Source: an uncultured Microbacteriaceae bacterium
GTDB lineage: Bacteria > Actinomycetota > Actinomycetes > Actinomycetales > Microbacteriaceae
Direction: 5' to 3'
DNA length: 6,639 nucleotides
Assembly: GCA_937896185.1 (NCBI GenBank)
Contig: CALBMG010000107.1
Coordinates: forward strand, 1 to 6,639
The position numbers and the translations under genes are program-made. The notes beneath the pieces are model-generated. The model was not told the DNA's origin. It ran no database searches and worked only from the letters and a program-made list of their open reading frames with translations. Shown piece by piece: positions 1-6,309 of the stretch. Within the stretch, counting starts at the first letter, position 1. Each line of letters begins with the position of its first letter.

Positions 1-1269
1 GACGGCGAGACCCAGCATGACGCCGAGGATGGGGGTTGTGGAGGTGAATTCCACAACGGCCGCCAATGCCATGGTGATTGTCGCCGAAATGCCCACGCCA
101 ATCAGTGCTGCCAGCACGGGAAGGCCTGCGGCGGTGAAGGTGCCGAGCATCACGAACAGCACGATTCCGGCGATGACGATGCCGACGATTTCACCGGCCC
201 CCATGAGTGAATCCAGCGAGCGCAACAGGTCTTGTGAGACCTCGACGGACAGGCGATCGGTGCCGATGGCGGTGATGGCGTCCACGACCGCGGTGCGCTG
301 TTCGGTGGGAACTTCGGTGATGGGTTCATCAAACAGAACGGTGATGATCGCGGTTCCACCATCGGTGGAGACCACGCGGAAAGATTCGGTTGCGGCCAAC
401 AGTGTTTGGCCCGGGGCGAGTTCGGCGCGCGCGGCGTCGATTTCTGCTTGGCCTTCGTCCAGTTCTTTCTGTGCGTCGGCGAGGTCGATTCGTCCTTGTG
501 CAATGTCCTTTTCACCGACGGTGATATTCCACCAACCGATGTCGATTTGCTCTTGCCCGGCGGCGATTTCGGCTTCACCGGCGGCGATTTGGTCCAGGCC
601 TTCCAGTACTTGTTCCAGTTGGGCGCGCAGCGGGTGGATGTCGTCGTCCGACATGCCACCGAGCACCATTTGGGCGATCGCGTCTTCCAGCATGATGCGG
701 CTGCGGGTCAGCGATGCTTTGTTGGTGGCGAGTTCTTCGGCGCCAGCGTCGAGTTCTTTTTGGGCGTTGACGAGTTCAATTTTCCCGTTGGCAATGTCGG
801 CTACTGCATCGTCCAGTTGCGCGAGCCCGTCGGTAATTTTTTTCTGCCCGGCATCGATTTTTGCTTGGGCATCGTCGAGTTTGTCGGGCGCGGATTCTGC
901 ATCAGCGCGTTGGCTGTCGAGTTCGGCTTGGGTCTCAAAGGGGTCGATTGTTTCGCTGACACCGTCGAGGTCGGTGATGGTTCCGAGTGCTTCGGCCACT
1001 GCGGTTTCGTCGGCTGCGGTGAATTCGCTGCCGTCTGTGGTGTGGACGATGATTTGTCCGACACCGCGGCTGGCGTCGGGGAATGTGGTCTGCAGTTTGT
1101 CGATCGTGGCCTGGGCGGGCAATCCGTCGATGGTCATTGCCGATGTGAATGTTCCGCCGGCGGTGAGTGCCACTCCGACGCTGAGCCCGAGTGCCATGAC
1201 CCATGCGATGATGACGGTCCAGGCGCGGCGGGCCGAGAATTTTCCGAGGCGGTAGAGCAGTTCTGACAT
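1..1269 (-). CDS. MMPL/RND family exporter with heptad-repeat insertion (N-terminal part, cut by window edge)
   Basis: Reading back from ATG 1269-1267 gives 423 uninterrupted codons to base 1, so the C-terminal part lies outside the window. The protein opens MSELLYRLGKFSARRAWTVI, with TM1 at about residues 16-38. A short extracytoplasmic porter segment follows (about 44-112), then a long insertion of G/A-spaced heptads (about 128-287), then more porter sequence (about 290-345). Hydrophobic stretches at about 359-382 and 384-405 are TM2 and TM3. Residues 411-423 (TTPILGVMLGLAV) match the MMPL stretch just before the conserved G-x-D-Y proton-relay motif, which would begin just past the edge. 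Known members use the proton gradient to export lipids, siderophores or drugs; the substrate cannot be read here. An MMPL placement is firmer than any named MmpL. It is transcribed divergently from the TetR gene and probably repressed by it. The ribosome site is weak (AAAGA about 7 bases before the ATG). Confidence 0.9.
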   Translation of the reverse strand, partial: MSELLYRLGKFSARRAWTVIIAWVMALGLSVGVALTAGGTFTSAMTIDGLPAQATIDKLQTTFPDASRGVGQIIVHTTDGSEFTAADETAVAEALGTITDLDGVSETIDPFETQAELDSQRADAESAPDKLDDAQAKIDAGQKKITDGLAQLDDAVADIANGKIELVNAQKELDAGAEELATNKASLTRSRIMLEDAIAQMVLGGMSDDDIHPLRAQLEQVLEGLDQIAAGEAEIAAGQEQIDIGWWNITVGEKDIAQGRIDLADAQKELDEGQAEIDAARAELAPGQTLLAATESFRVVSTDGGTAIITVLFDEPITEVPTEQRTAVVDAITAIGTDRLSVEVSQDLLRSLDSLMGAGEIVGIVIAGIVLFVMLGTFTAAGLPVLAALIGVGISATITMALAAVVEFTSTTPILGVMLGLAV

Positions 1270-1290
1270 GGGGCCATCTTTCGGGCTGAT

Positions 1291-1302
1291 TGCACTAGTG
1301 CA
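1291..1302. promoter_or_regulatory. Operator 1, perfect palindrome TGCACTAGTGCA
   Basis: A perfect 12-base inverted repeat lies between the divergent exporter and TetR genes. It covers the predicted transcription start of the exporter. The same motif recurs 20 bases away with one changed base. Position and symmetry fit a TetR-family dimer site. Binding by the adjacent regulator is inference. Confidence 0.75.
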
Positions 1303-1305
1303 TCT

Positions 1306-1334
1306 ATTGTTGCACTGGTGCAGAATATTGTCAA
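1306..1334 (-). promoter_or_regulatory. Promoter of the MMPL exporter
   Basis: On the minus strand a perfect -35 box TTGACA (1334-1329) is followed by a 17-base spacer and a -10 box AACAAT (1311-1306, four of six to consensus). The predicted transcript starts near 1299, about 30 bases before the ATG. One operator lies in the spacer and touches the -10 box, and the other covers the predicted start site, so bound repressor would exclude RNA polymerase. The boxes are visible; the start site is inferred. Confidence 0.65.
1311..1322. promoter_or_regulatory. Operator 2, near-perfect palindrome TGCACTGGTGCA
   Basis: This is a second copy of the palindrome, with G for A at the centre. It starts exactly 20 bases after the first, about two helical turns, so two dimers could sit on the same face of the DNA. 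It lies in the -35/-10 spacer of the exporter promoter and just upstream of the likely TetR transcription start, so one site could control both genes and give autoregulation. Confidence 0.72.
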
Positions 1335-1353
1335 AATGACTACAGTGGAGACC

Positions 1354-1953
1354 ATGACCGAGCGACACAACGAGACAGCCGACCCCACCGTCGGCCGCCG
1401 CGCCAAACAGTCGCCGACAGACATCATGCTGAGCGCATGGAAACTGTTCGAAACCCTCGGATTCGACAACGCCACCATGACCGACATCGCCGAGGCTGCC
1501 GGCATCTCGCGTCGAACGCTGTTCAACCACTTCCCCAGCAAAGTCTCGCTGCTGTTCCCCGCAGCCGACGAATTCATGGCAGGCCTCACCGAAAAACTCA
1601 CCGGCCGCCCCACAGAAGAACGACTCGTCGTCTCGATCACCGAATGCGTGCTGGAACTCGGCGACGAATCCACCAAACTGGCCGAACAAAACGAGCCAGG
1701 CCCCGAAGTCCTCAAAGCCCGCATGAGCGACGAAGCCATCAAATACTCCCGCGAACTCTGGGCCCACAAAATGGAGGCCGCCGCCCTCACCCGACTCGGT
1801 GATGCACCGGGCGCGAGCATCAAAGCCGCATTTGTGGGCGCCGTCGCCGCACAGTTCCTCACCGAAATCCTGCACCTGATACGCCGGACCGGAAAACCTC
1901 ACCGCGAGGCACTCAGCGACGTCATGGATAACCTGCGGGACCTGCTGCAGTAA
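1354..1953 (+). CDS. TetR/AcrR family transcriptional regulator
   Basis: A 199-residue protein of normal TetR length. After a polar tail of about 18 residues, the N-terminal three-helix domain runs from about 20 to 67. Its helix-turn-helix is at about 42-61, including TDIAEAAGISRRTLFNHF, the classic TetR recognition-helix pattern. Residues 70-199 are a variable, mainly helical ligand and dimer domain with no recognisable ligand class. The start chosen is ATG 1354, which has GGAG at 1347-1350, although only 3 bases away. ATG 1336 (six residues longer) has no ribosome site but could be leaderless, with AATATT at 1324-1329 as its -10 box. GTG 1318 overlaps operator 2 and is unlikely. The gene diverges from the MMPL exporter and very probably represses it and itself through the two palindromes. 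The inducer is unknown. Confidence 0.9.
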   Translation: MTERHNETADPTVGRRAKQSPTDIMLSAWKLFETLGFDNATMTDIAEAAGISRRTLFNHFPSKVSLLFPAADEFMAGLTEKLTGRPTEERLVVSITECVLELGDESTKLAEQNEPGPEVLKARMSDEAIKYSRELWAHKMEAAALTRLGDAPGASIKAAFVGAVAAQFLTEILHLIRRTGKPHREALSDVMDNLRDLLQ

Positions 1954-1999
1954 CTGCGTAACCTAGTGAGGTACCGGGTGCACACCAGGAAGGCCCACG

Positions 2000-2605
2000 A
2001 TGAAACTCAGTAACGACGTCACCACACTGATTGCGCTTTTCGCCATCGTCAGCCCCATCACCTCAATACCGGTGTTCCTCACACTGACATCAGAAATGGC
2101 CAGCACACAGCGTCGCCGCGTCGCCGTGCAAACCGCACTCGTCGCCGGCCTGACCCTCATCATCGCCTACTTCGTGGGCGATTTCATCCTCACGTTCCTC
2201 GCCATCCAAATGGACGCATTCCGCCTCGCCGGCTCGATCATCATCGGCGCCGTCGGGTGGCGTATGGTCATGGGCAAAGACACGGCAAAGCCCGCCAAGA
2301 CCGCAAGCGGCGCCGCCGTCGTGCCACTCGCGATCCCGTTGATGGCCGGACCTGGCGCGATTGCCACTGTGATCGCCCTGGGTAACTCGGACGAAGGGCT
2401 GGTCCGCATCCAGAACCTGCTCATCATCCTCGCCCTCTCGCTGCTCACCATGCTTCTGTTGTTGGCGGCAGAACCCGTCGAAAAACTGCTCGGCGTTCAA
2501 GGGCTCATGGTCGTCGGCCGAATCTTTGGGCTTCTGCTTCTGGCAATCGCCATGTCGACCGCGATCACCGCACTGCTGTCCGCGTTCCCCGGGCTCGGCG
2601 GCTAA
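2000..2605 (+). CDS. MarC family (UPF0056) integral membrane protein
   Basis: A 201-residue, very hydrophobic protein with six predicted helices at about 7-29, 42-64, 68-90, 107-127, 137-157 and 170-192. Two related motifs sit in the two halves: FAIVSPITSIPVFL (14-27) and PLAIPLMAGPGAIATVI (109-125). Such paired motifs are typical of the MarC family and suggest an inverted internal repeat. Length is normal and the protein looks complete. Ribosome site AGGAAGG (1987-1993) is 6 bases before the ATG. The family is poorly understood: an archaeal member, SnatA, was reported to carry neutral amino acids, while E. coli MarC, despite its name, is not needed for multiple antibiotic resistance. The gene begins 46 bases after the TetR stop on the same strand and may share its transcript. 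A possible separate -10 box TAACCT lies at 1959-1964, without a clear -35. Confidence 0.88.
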   Translation: MKLSNDVTTLIALFAIVSPITSIPVFLTLTSEMASTQRRRVAVQTALVAGLTLIIAYFVGDFILTFLAIQMDAFRLAGSIIIGAVGWRMVMGKDTAKPAKTASGAAVVPLAIPLMAGPGAIATVIALGNSDEGLVRIQNLLIILALSLLTMLLLLAAEPVEKLLGVQGLMVVGRIFGLLLLAIAMSTAITALLSAFPGLGG

Positions 2606-2638
2606 AGGTCTTCGGCCAACAACAATTTTCGGAGCCGT

Positions 2639-3880
2639 CTATTCGAACCGATAGAACACCGTTCGAGTTCCCGTGCACTCAGTGGCGGCAAAGTCACCGA
2701 AAAAGTTCATGTCATCGAGTGAGCCAACCTGGGTCATGTCGCTCGGGTCAGTTTCACTACGCAGGTCAGTACCGATGTACACACAGATGACACCCTGCGG
2801 GTAGTCAAATTGCAGCCACCGCACAGCTCCTGACTCATCCGCGAACATGGGAAGTTCCATGTCGTAGTGAAAATCATGTAAAAGACTGTCAACGACATAG
2901 GAGTTGTCGAGGTATTTGCTATCGGGTGAAACGGCATTCATTGATCGATACGACGCAATTGAACTCAACGCAGATTGAGGCTCGAGCAAGTTTTGTTCAT
3001 CGATCGATGAGGCCCCAAATGCGTTACCCAAAGCACCAGACAGTTGACCTGGTGACAGTACTAGACCGAGCGCGGCAAAAGTAATAGTGAGAATTCCGGT
3101 TCGACGAGGTATGCCGCGATACAGGTTGAGTGCTGTCATCCCAATCACGAACACGGACAGAGGGTCAAACACAAACATGGTGAGCACCTGGGAAAACCCG
3201 GTGTACAGCAAAGCTCCGTGGGTGCTTCCACCTACCGCCAAACCTTGTCTCAGTAGGACGAGCTGAATGAACTCATTAAGCAGATACACCGCCAGCACTG
3301 CAATTGATAGTCCGAAAAACACAGCGGGTGCGATGGGTGGTTTGGGCGCACGCTCGTCAGGTTTGACGACCGAATCACCTTTCGCGGGACGTGTAAAGAA
3401 CGCTCGCGGCGAACCCTGTGCATCAGCCCTGACGTCTTTGTTAATTCGATTCGCGATGAGGTGCAACAGTGCGCCTGCGAAGAGCGGAAAAACAACTGCT
3501 AAGCCGACGAGTCCCATCTGTAGTGCAATGAGTGACCCAGGCACCATGACAGCAGCACCCACGGAAACCACGGGACCGGTCATAGATTGCAATGCCCAAA
3601 TGCGCCCATAGATTGTGGGGCTGTACTGGGAAGGCCCTGGCGCGTTCAGCGCCCGTGCCTGAATGAGCCAGAAAATCACCCCAACCCATGCGACTGCAAT
3701 CGCCGACAAGGTGTAGACCGGGCTAAAGAAATATAGTCCCGGCGGGAAAATCATAGTTCTTGCTGTGATTTCGGACACCAGTGCGGCGACCGCTAGTGCT
3801 GTGGCGGCCAGTAACAAAATGCTCGCGAGTAGATAGTTATGCCACACCCGTTTGGCCAGATCCGGTGCAATGGTGTCCAC
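2639..3880 (-). CDS. Uncharacterised seven-helix membrane protein with extracytoplasmic C-terminal domain
   Basis: I do not recognise this family. From GTG 3880 it is 413 residues. Hydrophobic segments lie at about 15-36, 53-75, 97-120, 122-143, 183-210, 223-254 and 262-284. The K/R-rich loops at 144-182 and 254-261 and the basic N-terminus would be cytoplasmic, placing the 130-residue C-terminus outside. That tail is soluble-looking and acidic and holds two cysteines (366 and 402) that could form a disulfide. No catalytic motif is apparent. GTG is preferred to ATG 3916 because AGGAGG lies 4 bases before it, while ATG 3916 falls inside the predicted -10 box. The gene converges on marC, only 33 bases away, with no clear terminator between. 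Hand-counted 60-base samples give about 50-55% GC against 58-72% in neighbouring genes, suggesting an acquired or accessory gene. Confidence 0.8.
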   Translation of the reverse strand: MDTIAPDLAKRVWHNYLLASILLLAATALAVAALVSEITARTMIFPPGLYFFSPVYTLSAIAVAWVGVIFWLIQARALNAPGPSQYSPTIYGRIWALQSMTGPVVSVGAAVMVPGSLIALQMGLVGLAVVFPLFAGALLHLIANRINKDVRADAQGSPRAFFTRPAKGDSVVKPDERAPKPPIAPAVFFGLSIAVLAVYLLNEFIQLVLLRQGLAVGGSTHGALLYTGFSQVLTMFVFDPLSVFVIGMTALNLYRGIPRRTGILTITFAALGLVLSPGQLSGALGNAFGASSIDEQNLLEPQSALSSIASYRSMNAVSPDSKYLDNSYVVDSLLHDFHYDMELPMFADESGAVRWLQFDYPQGVICVYIGTDLRSETDPSDMTQVGSLDDMNFFGDFAATECTGTRTVFYRFE

Positions 3881-3884
3881 GTTT

Positions 3885-3890
3885 CCTCCT
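3885..3890 (-). promoter_or_regulatory. Ribosome binding site fixing the GTG start of the membrane protein
   Basis: On the minus strand AGGAGG is followed by AAAC and then GTG (3880-3878). This is the strongest ribosome site in the window. It sets the start 12 codons inside the longest open frame, whose upstream ATG 3916 has no comparable site. Confidence 0.75.
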
Positions 3891-3914
3891 GAGGGGTAAC
3901 GACTGCTTACGTGC

Positions 3915-3943
3915 ATTTAGTCATACCTTTCGCGACTTGTCTA
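3915..3943 (-). promoter_or_regulatory. Predicted promoter of the uncharacterised membrane protein
   Basis: On the minus strand TAGACA (3943-3938, five of six to the -35 consensus) is followed by 17 bases and CTAAAT (3920-3915), preceded by a TGn extended -10 element. Predicted transcription start is near 3908, giving a leader of about 28 bases to GTG 3880. The -10 box itself is weak (three of six). Confidence 0.45.
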
Positions 3944-3971
3944 GATGTGAGTGCCAACGAATCCCGCGAAA

Positions 3972-3998
3972 GTGACGCCCATCCTCGCGCGGTACAAT
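3972..3998 (+). promoter_or_regulatory. ffs: Predicted promoter of the SRP RNA
   Basis: TACAAT (3993-3998, five of six to the -10 consensus) lies 7 bases before A4005, just where the terminal stem of the RNA begins. A GTGACG -35-like box (3972-3977) is 15 bases upstream, shorter than ideal. The -10 call is good and the -35 call is weak. Confidence 0.6.
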
Positions 3999-4004
3999 AG
4001 AGTC

Positions 4005-4096
4005 AGCCCCTCGTGTGGCGCTATCTTGGCTAACTCCCCCAGGGCAGAAATGCAGCAAGGGTAACCGGGCTCTGGCGGGTACACGGGGGGTCTTTG
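4005..4096 (+). ncRNA. ffs: Signal recognition particle RNA, small bacterial (4.5S) type
   Basis: The RNA pairs with Ffh to form the SRP, which targets nascent membrane and secreted proteins to FtsY and the translocon. Domain IV is clear: CCC (4038-4040), internal-loop strand AGG, stem GCA, tetraloop GAAA (4047-4050), stem TGC, internal-loop strand AGCA (4054-4057) and A, then GGG (4059-4061). This matches the conserved Ffh-binding hairpin. The ends close by a 10-base-pair stem, CCCCTCGTGT (4007-4016) with ACACGGGGGG (4081-4090), including one wobble pair. No Alu domain is present, so it is the roughly 90-base form. The 5' end is inferred from TACAAT at 3993-3998. The 3' end is uncertain: TCTTT at 4091-4095 is too short a T-run for a firm terminator call, and processing is possible. 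It sits alone between the unknown membrane gene and pta. Confidence 0.88.
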
Positions 4097-4182
4097 CGTT
4101 CCTCGCGTGACAATTGCCCGCTGAATGGTGGCACTCGGGCCGGCCGGGCATTTCGTCACAAACCAGCTGCCGGGTAACGCCG

Positions 4183-4188
4183 TAGGCT
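4183..4188 (+). promoter_or_regulatory. Possible -10 box for a leaderless pta transcript
   Basis: TAGGCT (fits TAnnnT) ends 7 bases before GTG 4195, so a transcript from it would begin at or next to the start codon. No ribosome binding site lies upstream of that GTG, and leaderless genes are common in actinobacteria. No convincing -35 box is seen. Confidence 0.4.
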
Positions 4189-4194
4189 TACAGC

Positions 4195-6309
4195 GTGGCC
4201 ACCAGCATCTATATAACGAGTGCCGAAGAGAATTCCGGCAAGTCCACTGTCGCGCTGGGAGTGCTCGACACCCTGCTGCGCCAAGGCGTGCGGGTCGGCG
4301 TATTTCGCCCCATCTCGCGCAGCGCCACAGAGCGCGACTATGTGCTGGAATCGTTGCTGGCACACGATGGCGTGGACCTCGACTATGCCGACTGTGTGGG
4401 CGTCACATATGACACGGTGCACCACGACCAGGAAGCCGCCCTGGTGACGATCATTGACCGATACCACCGCATGGAACGCCAGTGCGAAGCCGTCGTGATT
4501 GTCGGCAGCGACTACACGGATGTGTCCAGCCCCACCGAACTGTCGTTCAACGCACGAATCGCGGCCAACCTTGCCGCGCCCGTTCTGCTGGTCTTGCAGG
4601 GTCGCGGAAGCAGCGACGGCGCTCGTGGTGGGCTCGTTCAACAGCCGCCGCGTTCGGTGACGGAACTCGTCAACCTGACCGAGGTGGCGCTGCCGGAACT
4701 CGACAAGGAACACGCCACCCTGTTTGGGATTGTTGCAAACCGGGTCGAGCCAGGTTGGGAATCAGAAGTGGTTTCTGCACTGCGCAATGTTGCCCCCGAT
4801 GCACTGGTGGCGTCCATTCCCGAGGATCGTTTCCTCGTCGCCCCCACAGTGTCGGCCGTGATTGCCGCTCTCGAGGGAACCGTGGTCAGCGGCGACGAAG
4901 CAATGCTGTCGCGCGAGGTTTTGGGCGCAAAGGTCGCGGCGATGAACATCGAAAACGTGCTGCCGCGACTGATCGAGGGTGAAGTTGTGCTGGTGCCCTC
5001 GGACCGATCCGAAATCTTGTTGGGCGTGCTGATGGCCCACGAAAGCGACACCTTCCCATCGCTGGCTGCCATTGTTTTGTATGGCGGTTTCCCCACACCA
5101 GAGCCTGTCATGCAGTTGATTGCTGGCCTCAACCCACAACTTCCCATCATCGAAGTGGGCCATTCCACATACGAGACGGTCATGCGTGTCATGGAAACAC
5201 GGTCGAGGCTGGCCGCTGATTCGCAGCGCAAATACGACACGGCGCTCGCCCTGTTCGAGAACAACGTTGATTCCGCGGCGCTGTTGGAACGCCTCAATGT
5301 GGCCCGAGCCGACGTGGTTACCCCGTTGATGTTCGAATACGACCTTTTGGAGCGTGCGCGTCAGAACCGCAAGCACATTGTGCTGCCGGAAGGTAACGAT
5401 GACCGGATTCTGCGCGCTGCCGCCACACTGCTGAGCCGCAAGGTCGCCGATCTGACCATTTTGGGTGACGAGGCTGAAATTCGTCGTCGCGCCAGTGAGT
5501 TGGGTGTCGACATTTCGGCCGCCGCCGTCATCAACCCGAAGTCGGAAATCTTTGTCCAACAGTTCGCCGAAGCCTATGCCGCGTTGCGGGCACACAAGGG
5601 AACCACGGTCGAAGAAGCACGCGAAATTGTCACCGATGTGTCGTACTTCGGGACCATGATGGTGCATCTGGGACTCGCCGACGGCATGGTGTCGGGCGCA
5701 GCACACACCACTGCCCACACAATCAAACCGTCGTTCGAGATCATCAAAACGGTGCCCGGTGTCTCGGTCGTGTCGAGTGTGTTCCTCATGGCACTTGCGG
5801 ACAGGGTCCTCGTGTACGGCGACTGCGCTGTGATTCCTGATCCGACCAGTGAACAGCTGGCCGATATCGCAATTTCGTCGGCGATGACCGCCCAACAGTT
5901 CGGGATTGAGCCTCGAATCGCCATGCTGTCGTATTCGACGGGAACCTCCGGTGCCGGTGATGATGTCGAGAAGGTGCGCGATGCGACCCGTATCGTGCGT
6001 GAGCGCCGACCCGACCTTCTCGTCGAGGGTCCCATCCAATACGACGCCGCCGCGGAACCCAGTGTTGCGGCCACAAAGATGCCGAATTCCGAGGTCGCGG
6101 GTCGCGCGACGGTCTACATTTTCCCCGACTTGAACACCGGCAACAACACGTACAAGGCGGTGCAGAGGTCCGCGGGAGCGGTCGCGATTGGTCCCGTCCT
6201 GCAGGGCTTGAACAAGCCGGTGAACGACCTGTCGCGTGGTGCTCTCGTCAGTGACATTGTGAACACCGTCGCAATTACGGCCATCCAGGCACAGGAGTCC
6301 GAATCGTGA
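4195..6309 (+). CDS. pta: Phosphate acetyltransferase, long three-domain form
   Basis: Interconverts acetyl-CoA plus phosphate and acetyl phosphate plus CoA in the cytoplasm; AckA completes the route to acetate and ATP. The 704 residues match the long Pta class. Residues 1-215 are a BioD-like P-loop domain with an A-x4-GKS Walker A (A10, G15-K16-S17). Residues about 220-335 are the DRTGG-type regulatory domain. Residues about 383-700 are the catalytic PTA domain, with LPEGND (397-402), SGAAHTTAHTIKP (500-512), YSTGTSGAG (580-588), EGPIQYDAA (611-619) and NKPVNDLSRG (673-682). S680, R681 and D687 have the spacing of Ser309, Arg310 and Asp316 in the Methanosarcina enzyme, so the enzyme should be active. 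The GTG start is chosen because the BioD-like strand begins at once (MATSIYITSAE) and a -10 box suggests leaderless transcription. Its TGA overlaps the ackA start. Confidence 0.97.
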   Translation: MATSIYITSAEENSGKSTVALGVLDTLLRQGVRVGVFRPISRSATERDYVLESLLAHDGVDLDYADCVGVTYDTVHHDQEAALVTIIDRYHRMERQCEAVVIVGSDYTDVSSPTELSFNARIAANLAAPVLLVLQGRGSSDGARGGLVQQPPRSVTELVNLTEVALPELDKEHATLFGIVANRVEPGWESEVVSALRNVAPDALVASIPEDRFLVAPTVSAVIAALEGTVVSGDEAMLSREVLGAKVAAMNIENVLPRLIEGEVVLVPSDRSEILLGVLMAHESDTFPSLAAIVLYGGFPTPEPVMQLIAGLNPQLPIIEVGHSTYETVMRVMETRSRLAADSQRKYDTALALFENNVDSAALLERLNVARADVVTPLMFEYDLLERARQNRKHIVLPEGNDDRILRAAATLLSRKVADLTILGDEAEIRRRASELGVDISAAAVINPKSEIFVQQFAEAYAALRAHKGTTVEEAREIVTDVSYFGTMMVHLGLADGMVSGAAHTTAHTIKPSFEIIKTVPGVSVVSSVFLMALADRVLVYGDCAVIPDPTSEQLADIAISSAMTAQQFGIEPRIAMLSYSTGTSGAGDDVEKVRDATRIVRERRPDLLVEGPIQYDAAAEPSVAATKMPNSEVAGRATVYIFPDLNTGNNTYKAVQRSAGAVAIGPVLQGLNKPVNDLSRGALVSDIVNTVAITAIQAQESES

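Noticed and set aside
17..1266. Long plus-strand open frames (17-1255, 406-1266) opposite the exporter
   Set aside because: The minus frame gives a coherent MMPL protein with helices and heptads. The plus-strand products are low-complexity Ser/Ala-rich or Gly/Cys/Phe-rich, as expected of an antisense shadow of GC-rich coding DNA.
1977..1986. GGTGCACACC upstream of marC as a third TetR operator
   Set aside because: It holds only one TGCAC half-site and lacks the 12-base palindrome of the two sites near 1300. It is most likely chance.
2606..2638. Possible bidirectional terminator between marC and the convergent membrane gene
   Set aside because: Only a 4-base CGGC/GCCG stem with a loop of about 17 bases can be drawn, without a T-run.
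4115..4150. Inverted repeat TGCCCG...CGGGCA with GGCCGGCC (4138-4145) before pta, considered as an SRP RNA terminator
   Set aside because: The pairing is ambiguous and the central palindrome leaves no proper loop. Only three T residues follow, so it is not a convincing terminator.
4762..6039. Minus-strand 425-codon open frame antisense to pta
   Set aside because: Its His/Gly/Arg-rich product resembles no fold, and it lies wholly within the conserved Pta coding region. It is a codon-bias shadow.
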